A DNA stretch of 64,000 bases from positions 620,001 to 684,000 of the forward strand of contig CAVVGZ010000007.1 in NCBI GenBank assembly GCA_963747965.1, written 5' to 3'. The position numbers and the translations under genes are program-made. Shown piece after piece: positions 35,267 through 44,489 of the stretch. The notes beneath the pieces are model-generated. The model did not search any database and was not told the DNA's origin. It worked only from the letters and a program-made list of their open reading frames with translations. How positions within the stretch are numbered: the first letter of the stretch is position 1; each line of letters starts with the position of its first letter. The DNA is from CAVVGZ01 sp963747965. Its GTDB lineage: Bacteria > Chloroflexota > Anaerolineae > Anaerolineales > Anaerolineaceae.

Positions 35267-37126
35267 TTATTTATCAAGGTCCTCGACTTTTATACCAGCT
35301 GATTCAATCATGAGACGGACAAAATCATAATCAGCATCTGTTGCAGGGTCTAGGCCAGTCCAGCCATAAAAGTCTTCATTGCCAAGAGAGTCAGCCCAGG
35401 CGGGGGTCTTCGAAAATGCTAACAGAGCTTCTTCAACTTTGGCACGGACATCAGCCGGAAAATCAGGTCCAAATGACAGCGTATCATTCGGAATTGCAGG
35501 GGTCAACCCCAGGATGCGCACTTTCTGCACAACATCCGGGGCTTCCGCTCGTACTGTCTGGCGGGCATCCAATACTGTGTAATCACCACACATTAATGCA
35601 TCATCAACTACTTTGCATTCTGGGACCAGTTCATCCGGAATATCCGGGGCATCCCCTTCCACCCATTTTGGTTCACCTTCCGGTTTAGCGTAGGGGCTGA
35701 AATAGGACGTAGCAAAATCTACTTCGCCATTGTAGACAGCTTTTACAGATTGAGGATGGCCTCCTGTTTCTACTTTTTCGCCCACCTCAATGCCCATATC
35801 CTTGAACATTGCTGCCGGGAACAAATATCCAGAAGTGGATCCTGGATCTGGGAATCCCCAGCTCTTACCGGCTAAATCTTCCATTGTTTTTATCTCACTG
35901 TCCCGTGGGACTAAAAATTGGGTCCAATAAGTAGAATATCCACGGCGAACGGCTTTGGAAGATACATCTACTCCACAGAGTTCATTGGCGAATACATAGG
36001 GCTGCGGGGGTAAAAATCCCATGGTATCTTCCGGTGAAGCGCACATTTCTTCAACCGTTGCTGCATAGGAAGTCGGCACGCTGACTTCAAACTCATAGCC
36101 GGTGGCTTCTTTCAATGCATCTGCCATAATTTCCCCGCCGGTTACAATTACATTTGCATCAACAGAAGGGACAAAAAGCACCTTAATTGGATTCTCAACT
36201 GTTCCCAGAGTGGATACCGGGGTCACGCCCTCAATGGCGGGTTTCTCATTGGGCATGTAGGGATCGCATTCGTTGATGGCACAGGAATCCGCAGGGGGAT
36301 CCGAGACAAACCACTTCTTGTGGATGGCTGCCAGGGTGCCGTCTTTCTTCATCTCATCCTGGATGGCGTTGAACTCCTCGAGGAACGGGGAGCCCTTGGC
36401 GAAGGCCAGCGACTGGGCAAATTTGTAGTCATCAATGTACAAAGGCATCGAAAGCCCGGAATCCGGGTTCTGCTTGATGTAGTACAGGGCGATGGGGGCA
36501 TCCACTACCACACCATCCAGGCGTCCGGCTTTCAGGTCCATGACACCATCGGCCCAGTAATCATAGCTCTTGATCTCATAGGGGCCGTACTTGGCCTGGG
36601 CTTCCTGCAGCCAGGCTTCGTTGGCGGATCCAGTGTCGGCTCCGAATACTTTGCCTTTCATCTGGTCGAAGGAGGTGATCCCGCCTTCGGTGGGGGTCAT
36701 CATGCCAATCTGGGCATCATAGTAGGGATCGGCGAAGTCCATCACTTCGGCGCGTTCCGGTTTGACCCAGATCGAGGACATGGCTACGTCCCACTGCCCG
36801 GACTGCACACCGGTGAGCACCGTGGCGAACGGGGCGGATTTGTACTCGACCTCATAGCCGGCGCGCTTGGCAAATTCCTCGACGAGCTCGGCTTCAAAAC
36901 CGGTCATCTTGTCGCCTTCCATGTAGATCCACGGCGGGTTTTCACTGTTGACGCCCACAACGATCTTCTTCATCTCTGGCGCAGGGGCTTCGGTGGCGAC
37001 TTCAGCTGGTTTCTCCTCGGCGGGGGCCTCTGTCGGGGCTGCAGCCGGCTGGCAGGCTGCCAGCAACATAGATAATACAAGAATCAGGGTTGAAAACAAA
37101 AATATGAAACGGTTTTTTTGATGCAT
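35267..37126 (-). CDS. Chimeric ABC binding protein: amino-acid-type (SBP_bac_3) domain fused to PhnD-type domain
   Basis: 619 residues without a frame break. A lipoprotein signal ends in 'LSMLLAACQPA'. A Pro/Ala/Glu linker leads to a complete SBP_bac_3 domain (about 50-280: 'VVGVNSENPPWIYMEGDKM', 'GFEAELVEEFAKRAGYEVEY', 'FADPYYDAQIGMM', 'LKAGRLDGVVVDAP', 'FLEEFNAIQDEMKKDGTL'). A Cys-containing linker follows. Then comes a complete PhnD-type domain (about 305-619: 'KVLFVPSVDANVIVTGGE', 'SYAATVEEMCA', 'PDPGSTSGYLFPA', 'GGHPQSVKAVYNGEVDFA'). The first domain uses mostly G/C-ending codons (about 56% GC in hand-counted blocks), unlike the AT-rich signal region and the rest of the operon. That points to transfer of this domain from a GC-rich source. 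Two receptors on one anchor, with a single PhnCE translocator, is unusual. Confidence 0.88.
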   Translation of the reverse strand: MHQKNRFIFLFSTLILVLSMLLAACQPAAAPTEAPAEEKPAEVATEAPAPEMKKIVVGVNSENPPWIYMEGDKMTGFEAELVEEFAKRAGYEVEYKSAPFATVLTGVQSGQWDVAMSSIWVKPERAEVMDFADPYYDAQIGMMTPTEGGITSFDQMKGKVFGADTGSANEAWLQEAQAKYGPYEIKSYDYWADGVMDLKAGRLDGVVVDAPIALYYIKQNPDSGLSMPLYIDDYKFAQSLAFAKGSPFLEEFNAIQDEMKKDGTLAAIHKKWFVSDPPADSCAINECDPYMPNEKPAIEGVTPVSTLGTVENPIKVLFVPSVDANVIVTGGEIMADALKEATGYEFEVSVPTSYAATVEEMCASPEDTMGFLPPQPYVFANELCGVDVSSKAVRRGYSTYWTQFLVPRDSEIKTMEDLAGKSWGFPDPGSTSGYLFPAAMFKDMGIEVGEKVETGGHPQSVKAVYNGEVDFATSYFSPYAKPEGEPKWVEGDAPDIPDELVPECKVVDDALMCGDYTVLDARQTVRAEAPDVVQKVRILGLTPAIPNDTLSFGPDFPADVRAKVEEALLAFSKTPAWADSLGNEDFYGWTGLDPATDADYDFVRLMIESAGIKVEDLDK

Positions 37127-37322
37127 TTTCTTCTCCTTTTTGATAATTTTTTACACATGAATTGAAATTGTTTTCCAAGATCTATAAAAATAATACACCA
37201 GTAGAATATTAATAGCAAGTCTATAATTCATAAATTTCGGTGTATTTAATCCGGATTGATATTAATTATAAATACTATAAAGAGAATTTATTTCGGAATT
37301 GGTATCGGGCGCCCCAGGCAAT

Positions 37323-37991
37323 TTATTCACATGGGACCAGCATATTGAGCTTGGTTTCTATTGTTTCAATCCGTGCAAAATCGTTGGTAATATTTTGTAT
37401 TGAGGTATTCAGTTCAGTATTTTTTTCTACCGGCAGAAGCGCCGTAATCGTGATTTTTGATAAAAAACTCTGCTCTAAAATAGTGGCTTTCAGCAGCAAG
37501 ATGTTTTTTTTCACCATTTCGTAATCCTTGTAATTGATAGTGATCAATACCTTGTGAGCTGGAATTTTCATTGCTCGAGGAACAGCCTCCAATACATCTT
37601 TTGCTGCAGCACTATAAGCCCGGACCAATCCCCCTGTGCCCAGTTTGGTACCGCCAAAATACCTCGTTATTACTACTACTGCATCCCCGAGGCCGCTTCC
37701 GGTTAAAACAGCAAGAACTGGCCTGCCGGCAGTACCGGATGGCTCCCCTGCATCACTGCAATGGGAGATTATACTGGCGCCATGGCCGATTCGGAAAGCG
37801 GGGACATGATGACTGGCATCTGGAAATTCCATTTGAATTTTTTTAATAAACTGGCGTGCTTCTTCAACACTGAAAGCCGGAGCAATAACTGCGATAAATC
37901 TTGAATTGATCACAACCTGTTCTATCCTGGTTTCTTTTGCAGGCACCAGGAAACAACTTCCGGAATATGGTTTTTCGTTCTTCTTATCCAT
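37323..37991 (-). CDS. yigZ: YigZ/IMPACT family protein
   Basis: 222 residues. The UPF0029 (IMPACT) domain at about 20-130 shows 'SRFIAVIAPAFSVEEARQFI', 'ASHHVPAFRIG', 'CSDAGEPSGTAGRPVL' and 'VVITRYFGGTKLGTGGLVRAYS', the family's most fixed stretch. A C-terminal DUF1949-like domain (about 140-205) has 'INYKDYEMVKKNILLLKATI'. The family is thought to act near translation; its bacterial role is unsettled. The start overlaps the stop of the upstream ABC exporter gene by 8 bases, so they are co-transcribed. Confidence 0.9.
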   Translation of the reverse strand: MDKKNEKPYSGSCFLVPAKETRIEQVVINSRFIAVIAPAFSVEEARQFIKKIQMEFPDASHHVPAFRIGHGASIISHCSDAGEPSGTAGRPVLAVLTGSGLGDAVVVITRYFGGTKLGTGGLVRAYSAAAKDVLEAVPRAMKIPAHKVLITINYKDYEMVKKNILLLKATILEQSFLSKITITALLPVEKNTELNTSIQNITNDFARIETIETKLNMLVPCE

Positions 37992-39801
37992 TCACAAATT
38001 CCCTGGCTTTTTCGATGTAGTCCAGACTTTGATGCCGGAAGTAAGTATTATACAGTTCTGCATAATGTCCATTCCCGGTGATTAAATTACCATGGGTTCC
38101 TTCTTCAATGATTCTGCCCTGATCCAGGACGATAATTCTGTCCACTGACTTAATTGTTGACAACCGGTGAGCAATCATGATGCTCGTGCTGAATTCAAGT
38201 ATCAAATTTAAAGCCTGCTGGATTTGCCATTCAGTAAATGGATCAATATTTGCGGTGGCTTCATCTAAAATAAATATTTCCGGACGTTGAATCAGCACAC
38301 GGACAAGAGAGACAATTTGACGCTGCCCCATTGACAGCAAGGCTCCTCTTTCTCCCACCTGGGTATCCAAACCATCGTTTAAGGTAGTTACCCATTCTCC
38401 ATTGCCAATTTTATTGGCGATCTCAATAACTTGTGGTTCAGTTACATCCGGCTTAGCAAAGCGAATATTTTCCAATACTGTCCCTGAGAATAAGAAAGGT
38501 ACCTGGGACACAATTCCGAGGTGTTTGCGATAATCTGAGAGGTTAAAACTACGGATATCCTTTCCATCGATAAGAATTTCCCCGCTTTGAAATTCATAAA
38601 AGCGGGCAATTAATTTGGCAAGAGTGGATTTTCCAGATCCGGTGTGCCCGACCAGGGCTACATTTTCTCCAGGTCGAATTTCCAGATTGAAATTTTCTAT
38701 AACCGGATCATTTCCAGTTCGATACTGGAAGCATACATCCTTGAAGACTATTCCACCGGATAAAGTAGTTACAGGTCTTTGATCATTTTGAACAACCTCC
38801 GGATTTGCATCAATTAATGCAAAAACCCGTTCCGCCGCCGAAAAACCATTTTGAATTTGAGTCCAAAGTGAGGACAAGTTCATCACCGGAAACAAGAATC
38901 TATCCAGGCTGAGGATAAATAAATACCATGCACCAATTGTGATTGCTCCCAGGGCAGCACTGACTCCGCCAAAATATAGAAGGATTGCAGTGGCAAATCC
39001 TCCCAGAACATTTAGCGTGGGAAATACAATCGAAAGGACAAATGCCCGCTTAATATTTACCCGAAAGGATAGTTTATTTGCTTCATTAAAATCCGAATAT
39101 ATACCTGCTTCCTGCCGAAAATTCTTTGCCACGCTTATGCCGCTGATTGTCTCTTTTATTGCCGCATTTACCTCTGCCATCGCCTGCATTCCCTTGCGGG
39201 TAACCACACGGGCGAGTCGGCGGTAGAAAGATGCGAAAATAAATATAATTGGAAGAATAATCAACAGGTAGGCAGTTAGCAGCGGACTTATACTTATCAA
39301 TACAATGGTTAAGACCAACGCCTCAACGACCTGTGAGATAAAATCGGTGACTACACTAACTAATTCACCAAAATCTCTTGTGTCAGAGGTAATTCTGGAC
39401 AAAACCCTCCCCGAGGAGAACTCATCATAAAAAGATAAATCATGCTCTGCCGAGCATTTAAATGCATCGGTCGATAGCTGCAATACAACATCGGCAATTG
39501 TTTGCACGGTGAAACGCCGGCGCATCCAATTAAATAACCAGGCAATTACTCCAACCGCTAGAATCGCAACACAAAGGGAAACAAGGTTATCGGTATTATT
39601 ATCTGTTTGGAGCCAATCCATACTCTTCGATACAAGTATGGGTAAGCAAGCATTCGCCAGTGATACTGCCAGTATCAAAGCGGAGATCATAAACAACCGT
39701 TTTTTATATGGACGGAAATAGATCAGGATCCGGCTAAGAAGATATTTATCACTGTATTGCCGATCATATTTTTCCGTGTTTAATCCCGAAAAGAATCCCA
39801 A
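37984..39801 (-). CDS. ABC exporter half-transporter with canonical ATPase residues
   Basis: 605 residues: six membrane helices (about 30-320) and a nucleotide-binding domain (about 345-590). Walker A is 'GHTGSGKSTLAKLIARFYE' and Walker B 'IFILDEATANIDP' with the catalytic Glu. Its own signature is altered to 'LLSMGQRQIVSL'. The partner encoded 24 bases upstream has the normal signature but lacks the catalytic Glu, so together they make one working and one degenerate ATP site, as in heterodimeric exporters such as TmrAB or BmrCD (family knowledge). The substrate could be a drug, lipid or peptide. Confidence 0.9.
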   Translation of the reverse strand: MGFFSGLNTEKYDRQYSDKYLLSRILIYFRPYKKRLFMISALILAVSLANACLPILVSKSMDWLQTDNNTDNLVSLCVAILAVGVIAWLFNWMRRRFTVQTIADVVLQLSTDAFKCSAEHDLSFYDEFSSGRVLSRITSDTRDFGELVSVVTDFISQVVEALVLTIVLISISPLLTAYLLIILPIIFIFASFYRRLARVVTRKGMQAMAEVNAAIKETISGISVAKNFRQEAGIYSDFNEANKLSFRVNIKRAFVLSIVFPTLNVLGGFATAILLYFGGVSAALGAITIGAWYLFILSLDRFLFPVMNLSSLWTQIQNGFSAAERVFALIDANPEVVQNDQRPVTTLSGGIVFKDVCFQYRTGNDPVIENFNLEIRPGENVALVGHTGSGKSTLAKLIARFYEFQSGEILIDGKDIRSFNLSDYRKHLGIVSQVPFLFSGTVLENIRFAKPDVTEPQVIEIANKIGNGEWVTTLNDGLDTQVGERGALLSMGQRQIVSLVRVLIQRPEIFILDEATANIDPFTEWQIQQALNLILEFSTSIMIAHRLSTIKSVDRIIVLDQGRIIEEGTHGNLITGNGHYAELYNTYFRHQSLDYIEKAREFVNG

Positions 39802-39825
39802 TGTTCGTTTCCCTGACTTTTAAAT

Positions 39826-41595
39826 CTAATCTCTTTGAAAGATCCGTGTATATATTGGTGAGGTTTTCATCAATTCGTCATGGCTGCCGATCGCAGCAAT
39901 TCTCCCTTTACGAAGGAGAATGATTTGATCTGCCCAGCGGATTTGTGAAAGCCGGTGGGTAATGATTAGGGTTGTCCTACCTCTTGCAGCGGAGAAGATG
40001 GCTTTCTGAATCTTATCTTCTGTGGCGCTATCGATTGAACTTGTTGAATCATCCAGGATTAATATTCGGGGATCTGTTAAGAATGCACGGGCAAGTGCAA
40101 TTCTCTGGCGTTGACCTCCCGATAAGGTCACCCCACGATCACCTGTTATTGAATCAAAGCCTTCCTTGGAGGCAGAAATAAAATCATACGCTTGGGCAGA
40201 CCTGGCTGCATGGATAATTTCTTCCTGAGATGCCCCAGGCTTGCCGAAAGATATATTATCTGCAATCGATCGAGAAAATAAGAAAATATCTTGCTCAATA
40301 ATGGATATGTTTTTTCTGAGGGTCTCTAAATTCCAGTCTCTCACATCCACCCCATCAACCAAAACCATCCCTTGTGCCACATCGTAAGTCCGGTTGATCA
40401 GTTTCGCCAACGTAGTTTTCCCGGATCCTGTCTCACCAACAACAGCAACCAACTGTCCCGGTTTAATTTTGAACGATATATTGTCTAAAACCAACCCATG
40501 CGGTTGATCATAAGAGGAAGACACACCCCGAAATTCAATTTCTCCAATCATTGGTTCTGAATAACCTGTAATATTCTGGTCCAGTAAATTTTCCTTGTTG
40601 ATCAGTTCCAGAATGCGGCGGGCGCCGGCCAGGCCAAGGGAAATTCTCGAATAGGCAAACAGGGAAATGTATGTGGGAAACTCGAGAAATAGTAATAATC
40701 CAAAATATGAAATCACCTGTCCTGCAACCAGGATGCCGTTCTGATATAAATACAGGGCATGGAAAAGACCGGTGGCATAGGCAATGCTAAGAATTAACAA
40801 CGGAATGAACCTGGCTTCGATTTCTCCTTGATGAACAATGGCATCTCGATACCGCCTGGCGTTGATTCCAAACCGTTCCACCTCTTCTTTTTCCATCGCC
40901 ATACCTTTGACGGTTTCAATCCCATCAAGTGCTTCAGCAAGACGGCTGTTCATCATCCCAAAAGCTATGCGCACTTCGTCCGTTACCGGTTTTAAATTGC
41001 CAAGATATTTCCAGATGGCAATGATATAAAAAATCAGGTAAAGAACCGGGGTGATAATAAGGGAAGGATGGAATTTGTACCCAATAATAATGGGCATAAA
41101 TAAAAAGGATATGGATCCAAATATTAGATTTAGACCTGGGCTGACCAGTAAATTAATCTCACGCACATCGTTGCTAGCCCGAGCCATAGTATCCCCTACG
41201 GATTGGAGGCTGTGGAAAGTCATCGATTTACCGAGGAGGCTGGTGAATAATTCCTCCCGAACATTTCGCTCAATTCTCTGGGCAATTAATTCAAAGCTGT
41301 ACCCGCGCACCAATTGCATAAAACCACGGAGCAATTCGGTGCTTGCCAGGACTAATGCTAATTGACCCAACCATTTAATATCAACCGGGGGATTCAAAAC
41401 AACTGTGAAAGCCATCCCGGTGATGATTGGAATAGCAGCCGCAAGTAGGGCATTGGCCAGTGCACCAAGAATTCCGGATAGCAGAAACCACCAGTAACGA
41501 GAAATATGTGACCATACCCAGAAAACCGGGCTATTTCGATTTGTAATATATTTTTGAGGTAGAGTGAATTCCGCCACCGGATTATTGACTGTCAT
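39826..41595 (-). CDS. ABC exporter half-transporter with degenerate catalytic site
   Basis: 589 residues: six helices (about 30-310) and an ATPase domain (about 345-580). Walker A is 'GETGSGKTTLAKLINRTYD' and the signature 'VTLSGGQRQRIALARAF' is intact, but Walker B reads 'ILILDDSTSSIDS', with Asp in place of the catalytic Glu. This is the usual mark of the degenerate partner in a heterodimeric exporter. The switch His is present in 'LIITHRLSQI'. It is the first gene of the exporter pair. DUF364 and lar genes lie upstream on the same strand, 84 bases away, so read-through from them is possible. Confidence 0.9.
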   Translation of the reverse strand: MTVNNPVAEFTLPQKYITNRNSPVFWVWSHISRYWWFLLSGILGALANALLAAAIPIITGMAFTVVLNPPVDIKWLGQLALVLASTELLRGFMQLVRGYSFELIAQRIERNVREELFTSLLGKSMTFHSLQSVGDTMARASNDVREINLLVSPGLNLIFGSISFLFMPIIIGYKFHPSLIITPVLYLIFYIIAIWKYLGNLKPVTDEVRIAFGMMNSRLAEALDGIETVKGMAMEKEEVERFGINARRYRDAIVHQGEIEARFIPLLILSIAYATGLFHALYLYQNGILVAGQVISYFGLLLFLEFPTYISLFAYSRISLGLAGARRILELINKENLLDQNITGYSEPMIGEIEFRGVSSSYDQPHGLVLDNISFKIKPGQLVAVVGETGSGKTTLAKLINRTYDVAQGMVLVDGVDVRDWNLETLRKNISIIEQDIFLFSRSIADNISFGKPGASQEEIIHAARSAQAYDFISASKEGFDSITGDRGVTLSGGQRQRIALARAFLTDPRILILDDSTSSIDSATEDKIQKAIFSAARGRTTLIITHRLSQIRWADQIILLRKGRIAAIGSHDELMKTSPIYTRIFQRD

Positions 41596-41679
41596 GGAAG
41601 GTTATCCGTTCAGGTCTATCAAAGGCTGGTATTAGTAATTCTATCTATACGGGCAATTGGATCTGAATAATTAGCGGAT

Positions 41680-42450
41680 TCAGGCCTTATTTTCCAGAAA
41701 TCCAGGTCCTGCCATGGTCACCAACCGTACCCCCGCCATATGAATTTGCTTGAAACTCGCTCCCTGGCTTATTGAGTTTAATACATCATCAACCTTCTCA
41801 ACAATGGCACCCGATAACAAATCCAATCCAAATTCATACATCACCGGGGATAGGGGCGTACTGGGACCTAACATCACTTTTATTGCATCTGCTGGACAAA
41901 AATGGATAACATCATCGAAGGTTTTATTAATCAGCGACATCGCTGTAATTGCGATAACATCTGCCCGTTGCAGAATTTCCCGGGCTGCTTCCGGGCCGTA
42001 TTCCCCTGGTTGGGGATCCATTTCCAAAATATAGAGGTTTTTTACTTCATTTCTCAATCTCGAAATAAAAGGAAACCTGCCAATTATCGCAACATTTTTC
42101 CCCTTACCATGTTCAGCAAGAACAATCTCAGCATTAATTGTACGGATTTGGCCGGGTTCTGGCCGTGGCAATAATGCATTTATTGCTGCCATACCGATAC
42201 TGGAGGCAAGATTGCTGCTTGATGCGGCAAAACCTGCCAGTTCCTTGCCGGATAACGTCAAGAGTAATCCAGCCTGGGGAATATCCGGTTCTGTGTGCTG
42301 GTGAGTATGACTATTACTTACAGTTGATGCCAATCCACAACGAATCATCCCGCCAACATCTACTGCCACAGCCGTCCAGTGCAAACCTATGCGAATATCA
42401 ACAATCCGACCATCCGATATTCGATTAAGCAGCATTTGGATTAATTCCAT
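41680..42450 (-). CDS. DUF4213/DUF364 protein, putative metal-chelating partner of the lar operon
   Basis: 256 residues. An N-terminal DUF4213-like part (about 1-80, 'IRIGLHWTAVAVDVGGMI') is followed by a Rossmann-like DUF364 domain: 'NVAIIGRFPFISRLR', 'LYILEMDPQPGEYGPEAA', 'ADVIAITAMSLINKTFDDV' and 'VMLGPSTPLSPVMYEFGLD'. The family is annotated as a putative heavy-metal chelation protein on structural grounds; its reaction is unknown. The His-rich 'SNSHTHQHTEPD' (about 46-57) could bind metal. The gene begins 3 bases after larC on the same strand, so it is translated with the nickel-pincer cofactor genes. A role in nickel handling or in using the cofactor is my inference. Confidence 0.82.
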   Translation of the reverse strand: MELIQMLLNRISDGRIVDIRIGLHWTAVAVDVGGMIRCGLASTVSNSHTHQHTEPDIPQAGLLLTLSGKELAGFAASSSNLASSIGMAAINALLPRPEPGQIRTINAEIVLAEHGKGKNVAIIGRFPFISRLRNEVKNLYILEMDPQPGEYGPEAAREILQRADVIAITAMSLINKTFDDVIHFCPADAIKVMLGPSTPLSPVMYEFGLDLLSGAIVEKVDDVLNSISQGASFKQIHMAGVRLVTMAGPGFLENKA

Positions 42451-42453
42451 AAG

Positions 42454-43656
42454 CTACCCTCGAAAAAAATTAATTGTCCGGGGATATTGATGGTTGTAAG
42501 AATCTTTAACCATCTCAAACACATCCTGTAGAGGGATATCATACTGACTGGCAATTTTCATGCAATCTTCATATTCAGGCGAAATCTGGATAATCTCCTG
42601 TTCCATGTATTTGATTTTCACAGGAATACTTCCGTAAATGGTTTGTACATTCACCATCTCCCGATCAGCCTCATGCCTGTTCATTGGCTGCACCCTCACA
42701 CCCATTGTGCTGGTTTCCCTTAATAGCATTCTGGAAAATTTTTCTTCGTCTTCACTGGCAGCGATTACACTGACCTGGGTAGCTGGCCTGTTTTTCTTCA
42801 TATAGATTGGCGTAAAAAACACATCCAATGCCCCTTGCTTGAACAATTTTTGCATGAGATATCCAAGCACCTGGGAATTCATATCATCAATATTGGTCTC
42901 AATTAGAACCTTCTTGTCCTCCCTATTGATGCCATTTTCTCCGATAAATATCCGAAGAATATTTGGCCAAGGCAGATCCTTCGTCCCTGAACCAACGCCA
43001 ACATAGTGGATTTTCATTGTGGGTCTCTCAAATTTCGCATATGCAGCGAGAATGGCAGCACCGGTTGGGGTTACCAATTCTACCTGTGCTTCAGACGGAA
43101 CCACGGATGCCTTACCTATGCGCAGCAATTCTGCTGTAGCTGGAGCCGGTAAAGGCAATATGCCGTGATCGGTTTTTACACTCCCGCTTCCAAGGGGTAA
43201 TGGAGAGGAATAAAATTGTTCGATTTTAAAATAATCCAAGGCAATAGCCGCACCAACAATATCAATGATTGAGTCAACTGCACCCACTTCATGAAAATGG
43301 ACATGATCAATAGTTGTCCCATGAACTTTTGCTTCTGCCTCAGCCAAAACCGTAAATATCATGAGGCTTGCCTTTTTTACCGCCTCACTTAGTTGACTAT
43401 TCTGGATCATTTCTGCAATATCTGTAAAGTGGCGGTGGTGGTGCTCTAATTCTTTTTTGATGACTTCAATATCTAAATGACCTGCAACAACAGCGCCTTT
43501 TTGTACTTTGCTCCAACTGACACCAACATCTGCAGCCGGGAAAATTTTTTCTAAAGAAGTTCTCAGGTTTTCAATTGGAAGTCCTGCATCCAGCATTGCT
43601 GAAAGGAACATATCACCGCTAATTCCGGAAAAACAATCGCAATATAGTATTTTCAT
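42454..43656 (-). CDS. larC: Nickel-insertion protein LarC, single uninterrupted ORF
   Basis: LarC inserts nickel into the pyridinium bis-thiocarboxylate mononucleotide to complete the nickel-pincer cofactor of lactate racemase-type enzymes. The 400 residues begin 'MKILYCDCFSGISGDMFLSAM' and show the 'ELEHHHRHFTDI' His stretch, 'HFHEVGAVDSIIDIVGAA' and 'LIETNIDDMNSQVLGYLM'. In Lactobacillus plantarum two larC pieces are joined by programmed frameshifting; here they are continuous. The start overlaps the larE stop by 4 bases. Confidence 0.93.
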   Translation of the reverse strand: MKILYCDCFSGISGDMFLSAMLDAGLPIENLRTSLEKIFPAADVGVSWSKVQKGAVVAGHLDIEVIKKELEHHHRHFTDIAEMIQNSQLSEAVKKASLMIFTVLAEAEAKVHGTTIDHVHFHEVGAVDSIIDIVGAAIALDYFKIEQFYSSPLPLGSGSVKTDHGILPLPAPATAELLRIGKASVVPSEAQVELVTPTGAAILAAYAKFERPTMKIHYVGVGSGTKDLPWPNILRIFIGENGINREDKKVLIETNIDDMNSQVLGYLMQKLFKQGALDVFFTPIYMKKNRPATQVSVIAASEDEEKFSRMLLRETSTMGVRVQPMNRHEADREMVNVQTIYGSIPVKIKYMEQEIIQISPEYEDCMKIASQYDIPLQDVFEMVKDSYNHQYPRTINFFRG

Positions 43657-44489
43657 GAAAGCATCCTATTCAAACGTCCAGATTGGAATCCCTCTAAATC
43701 AAGAGAAATAAATCGAAACCCAATTTGCAACAAATGAGTAATAATCTCGTCCTTTTGGTCGATAAATCCGGGAAATTGATCCTGATTAATTTCAATTTTT
43801 GCCAAATCGCCATAATAACGAACCCGGACTGGATTGAAACCCAATGTTAATAAATATCCTTCCGCCTGAGAAACCTTGGTTAATCCCTCGGAGGTTATTT
43901 TGGTTTGATATGGAAACCTGGTTGCCAGACAAGGTGTGCTGGGATGATTCCACATAGGCAGATCGAATCCTCGAGCAAGTCTTCTGATTTCATCTTTTTT
44001 AAGCCCTACTTCAAGAAGCGGGCTTCTCACACCCAGCTGCTGGACAGCTTTAAACCCCGGCCGGTAATCACGCTGATCATCCACGTTAGAGCCTTCGACA
44101 ATAACTACACCGCTATCAGTCCCAAGGCGTTTGAGGATGTAAGAAAATCGATTTCGCTTACAAAAATAGCATCTATCAGCTGGGTTCGAGACAAATGAAT
44201 CATTGACAAGATCGTCGTATACCAGGATCTCATGGGAAAATCCCGCCTTCTGTGAAAATAAAATTGCATTTTCCAACTCTCCGGGTGAATCGACCGGCGA
44301 ATGAATCGTATAGGCTGTCATTTGATCTTTGAGTGCTGCGTAGGCTGCATAGCTCAGCAGGCTGCTGTCCACCCCACCAGAATAAGCCACAGCGACCTTT
44401 TTCATCCCCTGTAAAAGGGTGAGTAAACACTGCCATTTTTCCGATAGCTCAAGATCCAAAAATATAGGCTGTTTCTCTTGATCCGTCAT
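43653..44489 (-). CDS. larE: Pyridinium-3,5-biscarboxylic acid sulfurtransferase LarE
   Basis: LarE activates the carboxylates of the cofactor precursor with ATP and inserts sulfur. The 278 residues hold the PP-loop 'VAYSGGVDSSLLSYAAY', then 'NPADRCYFCKRNRF', 'VEGSNVDDQRDYRPG' and 'HPSTPCLATRFPYQTKI'. The Cys in PCLATR corresponds to the sulfur-donating (or cluster-binding) cysteine of known LarE proteins. With the CxxC in DRCYFC it gives three cysteines, as expected for a [4Fe-4S] type LarE that is not consumed in the reaction (inference). It overlaps larB and larC by 4 bases on either side. Confidence 0.92.
   Translation of the reverse strand: MTDQEKQPIFLDLELSEKWQCLLTLLQGMKKVAVAYSGGVDSSLLSYAAYAALKDQMTAYTIHSPVDSPGELENAILFSQKAGFSHEILVYDDLVNDSFVSNPADRCYFCKRNRFSYILKRLGTDSGVVIVEGSNVDDQRDYRPGFKAVQQLGVRSPLLEVGLKKDEIRRLARGFDLPMWNHPSTPCLATRFPYQTKITSEGLTKVSQAEGYLLTLGFNPVRVRYYGDLAKIEINQDQFPGFIDQKDEIITHLLQIGFRFISLDLEGFQSGRLNRMLS

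Noticed and set aside
36320..37075. Long open frame antisense to the binding protein gene (251 codons)
   Set aside because: It is the mirror of a GC-rich coding domain, which tends to leave antisense frames open. It has no start signal, and the sense frame has clear SBP_bac_3 motifs.
42454..43656. Possible programmed frameshift in larC as in Lactobacillus
   Set aside because: The gene is one continuous ORF with both LarC parts, so no recoding is needed.
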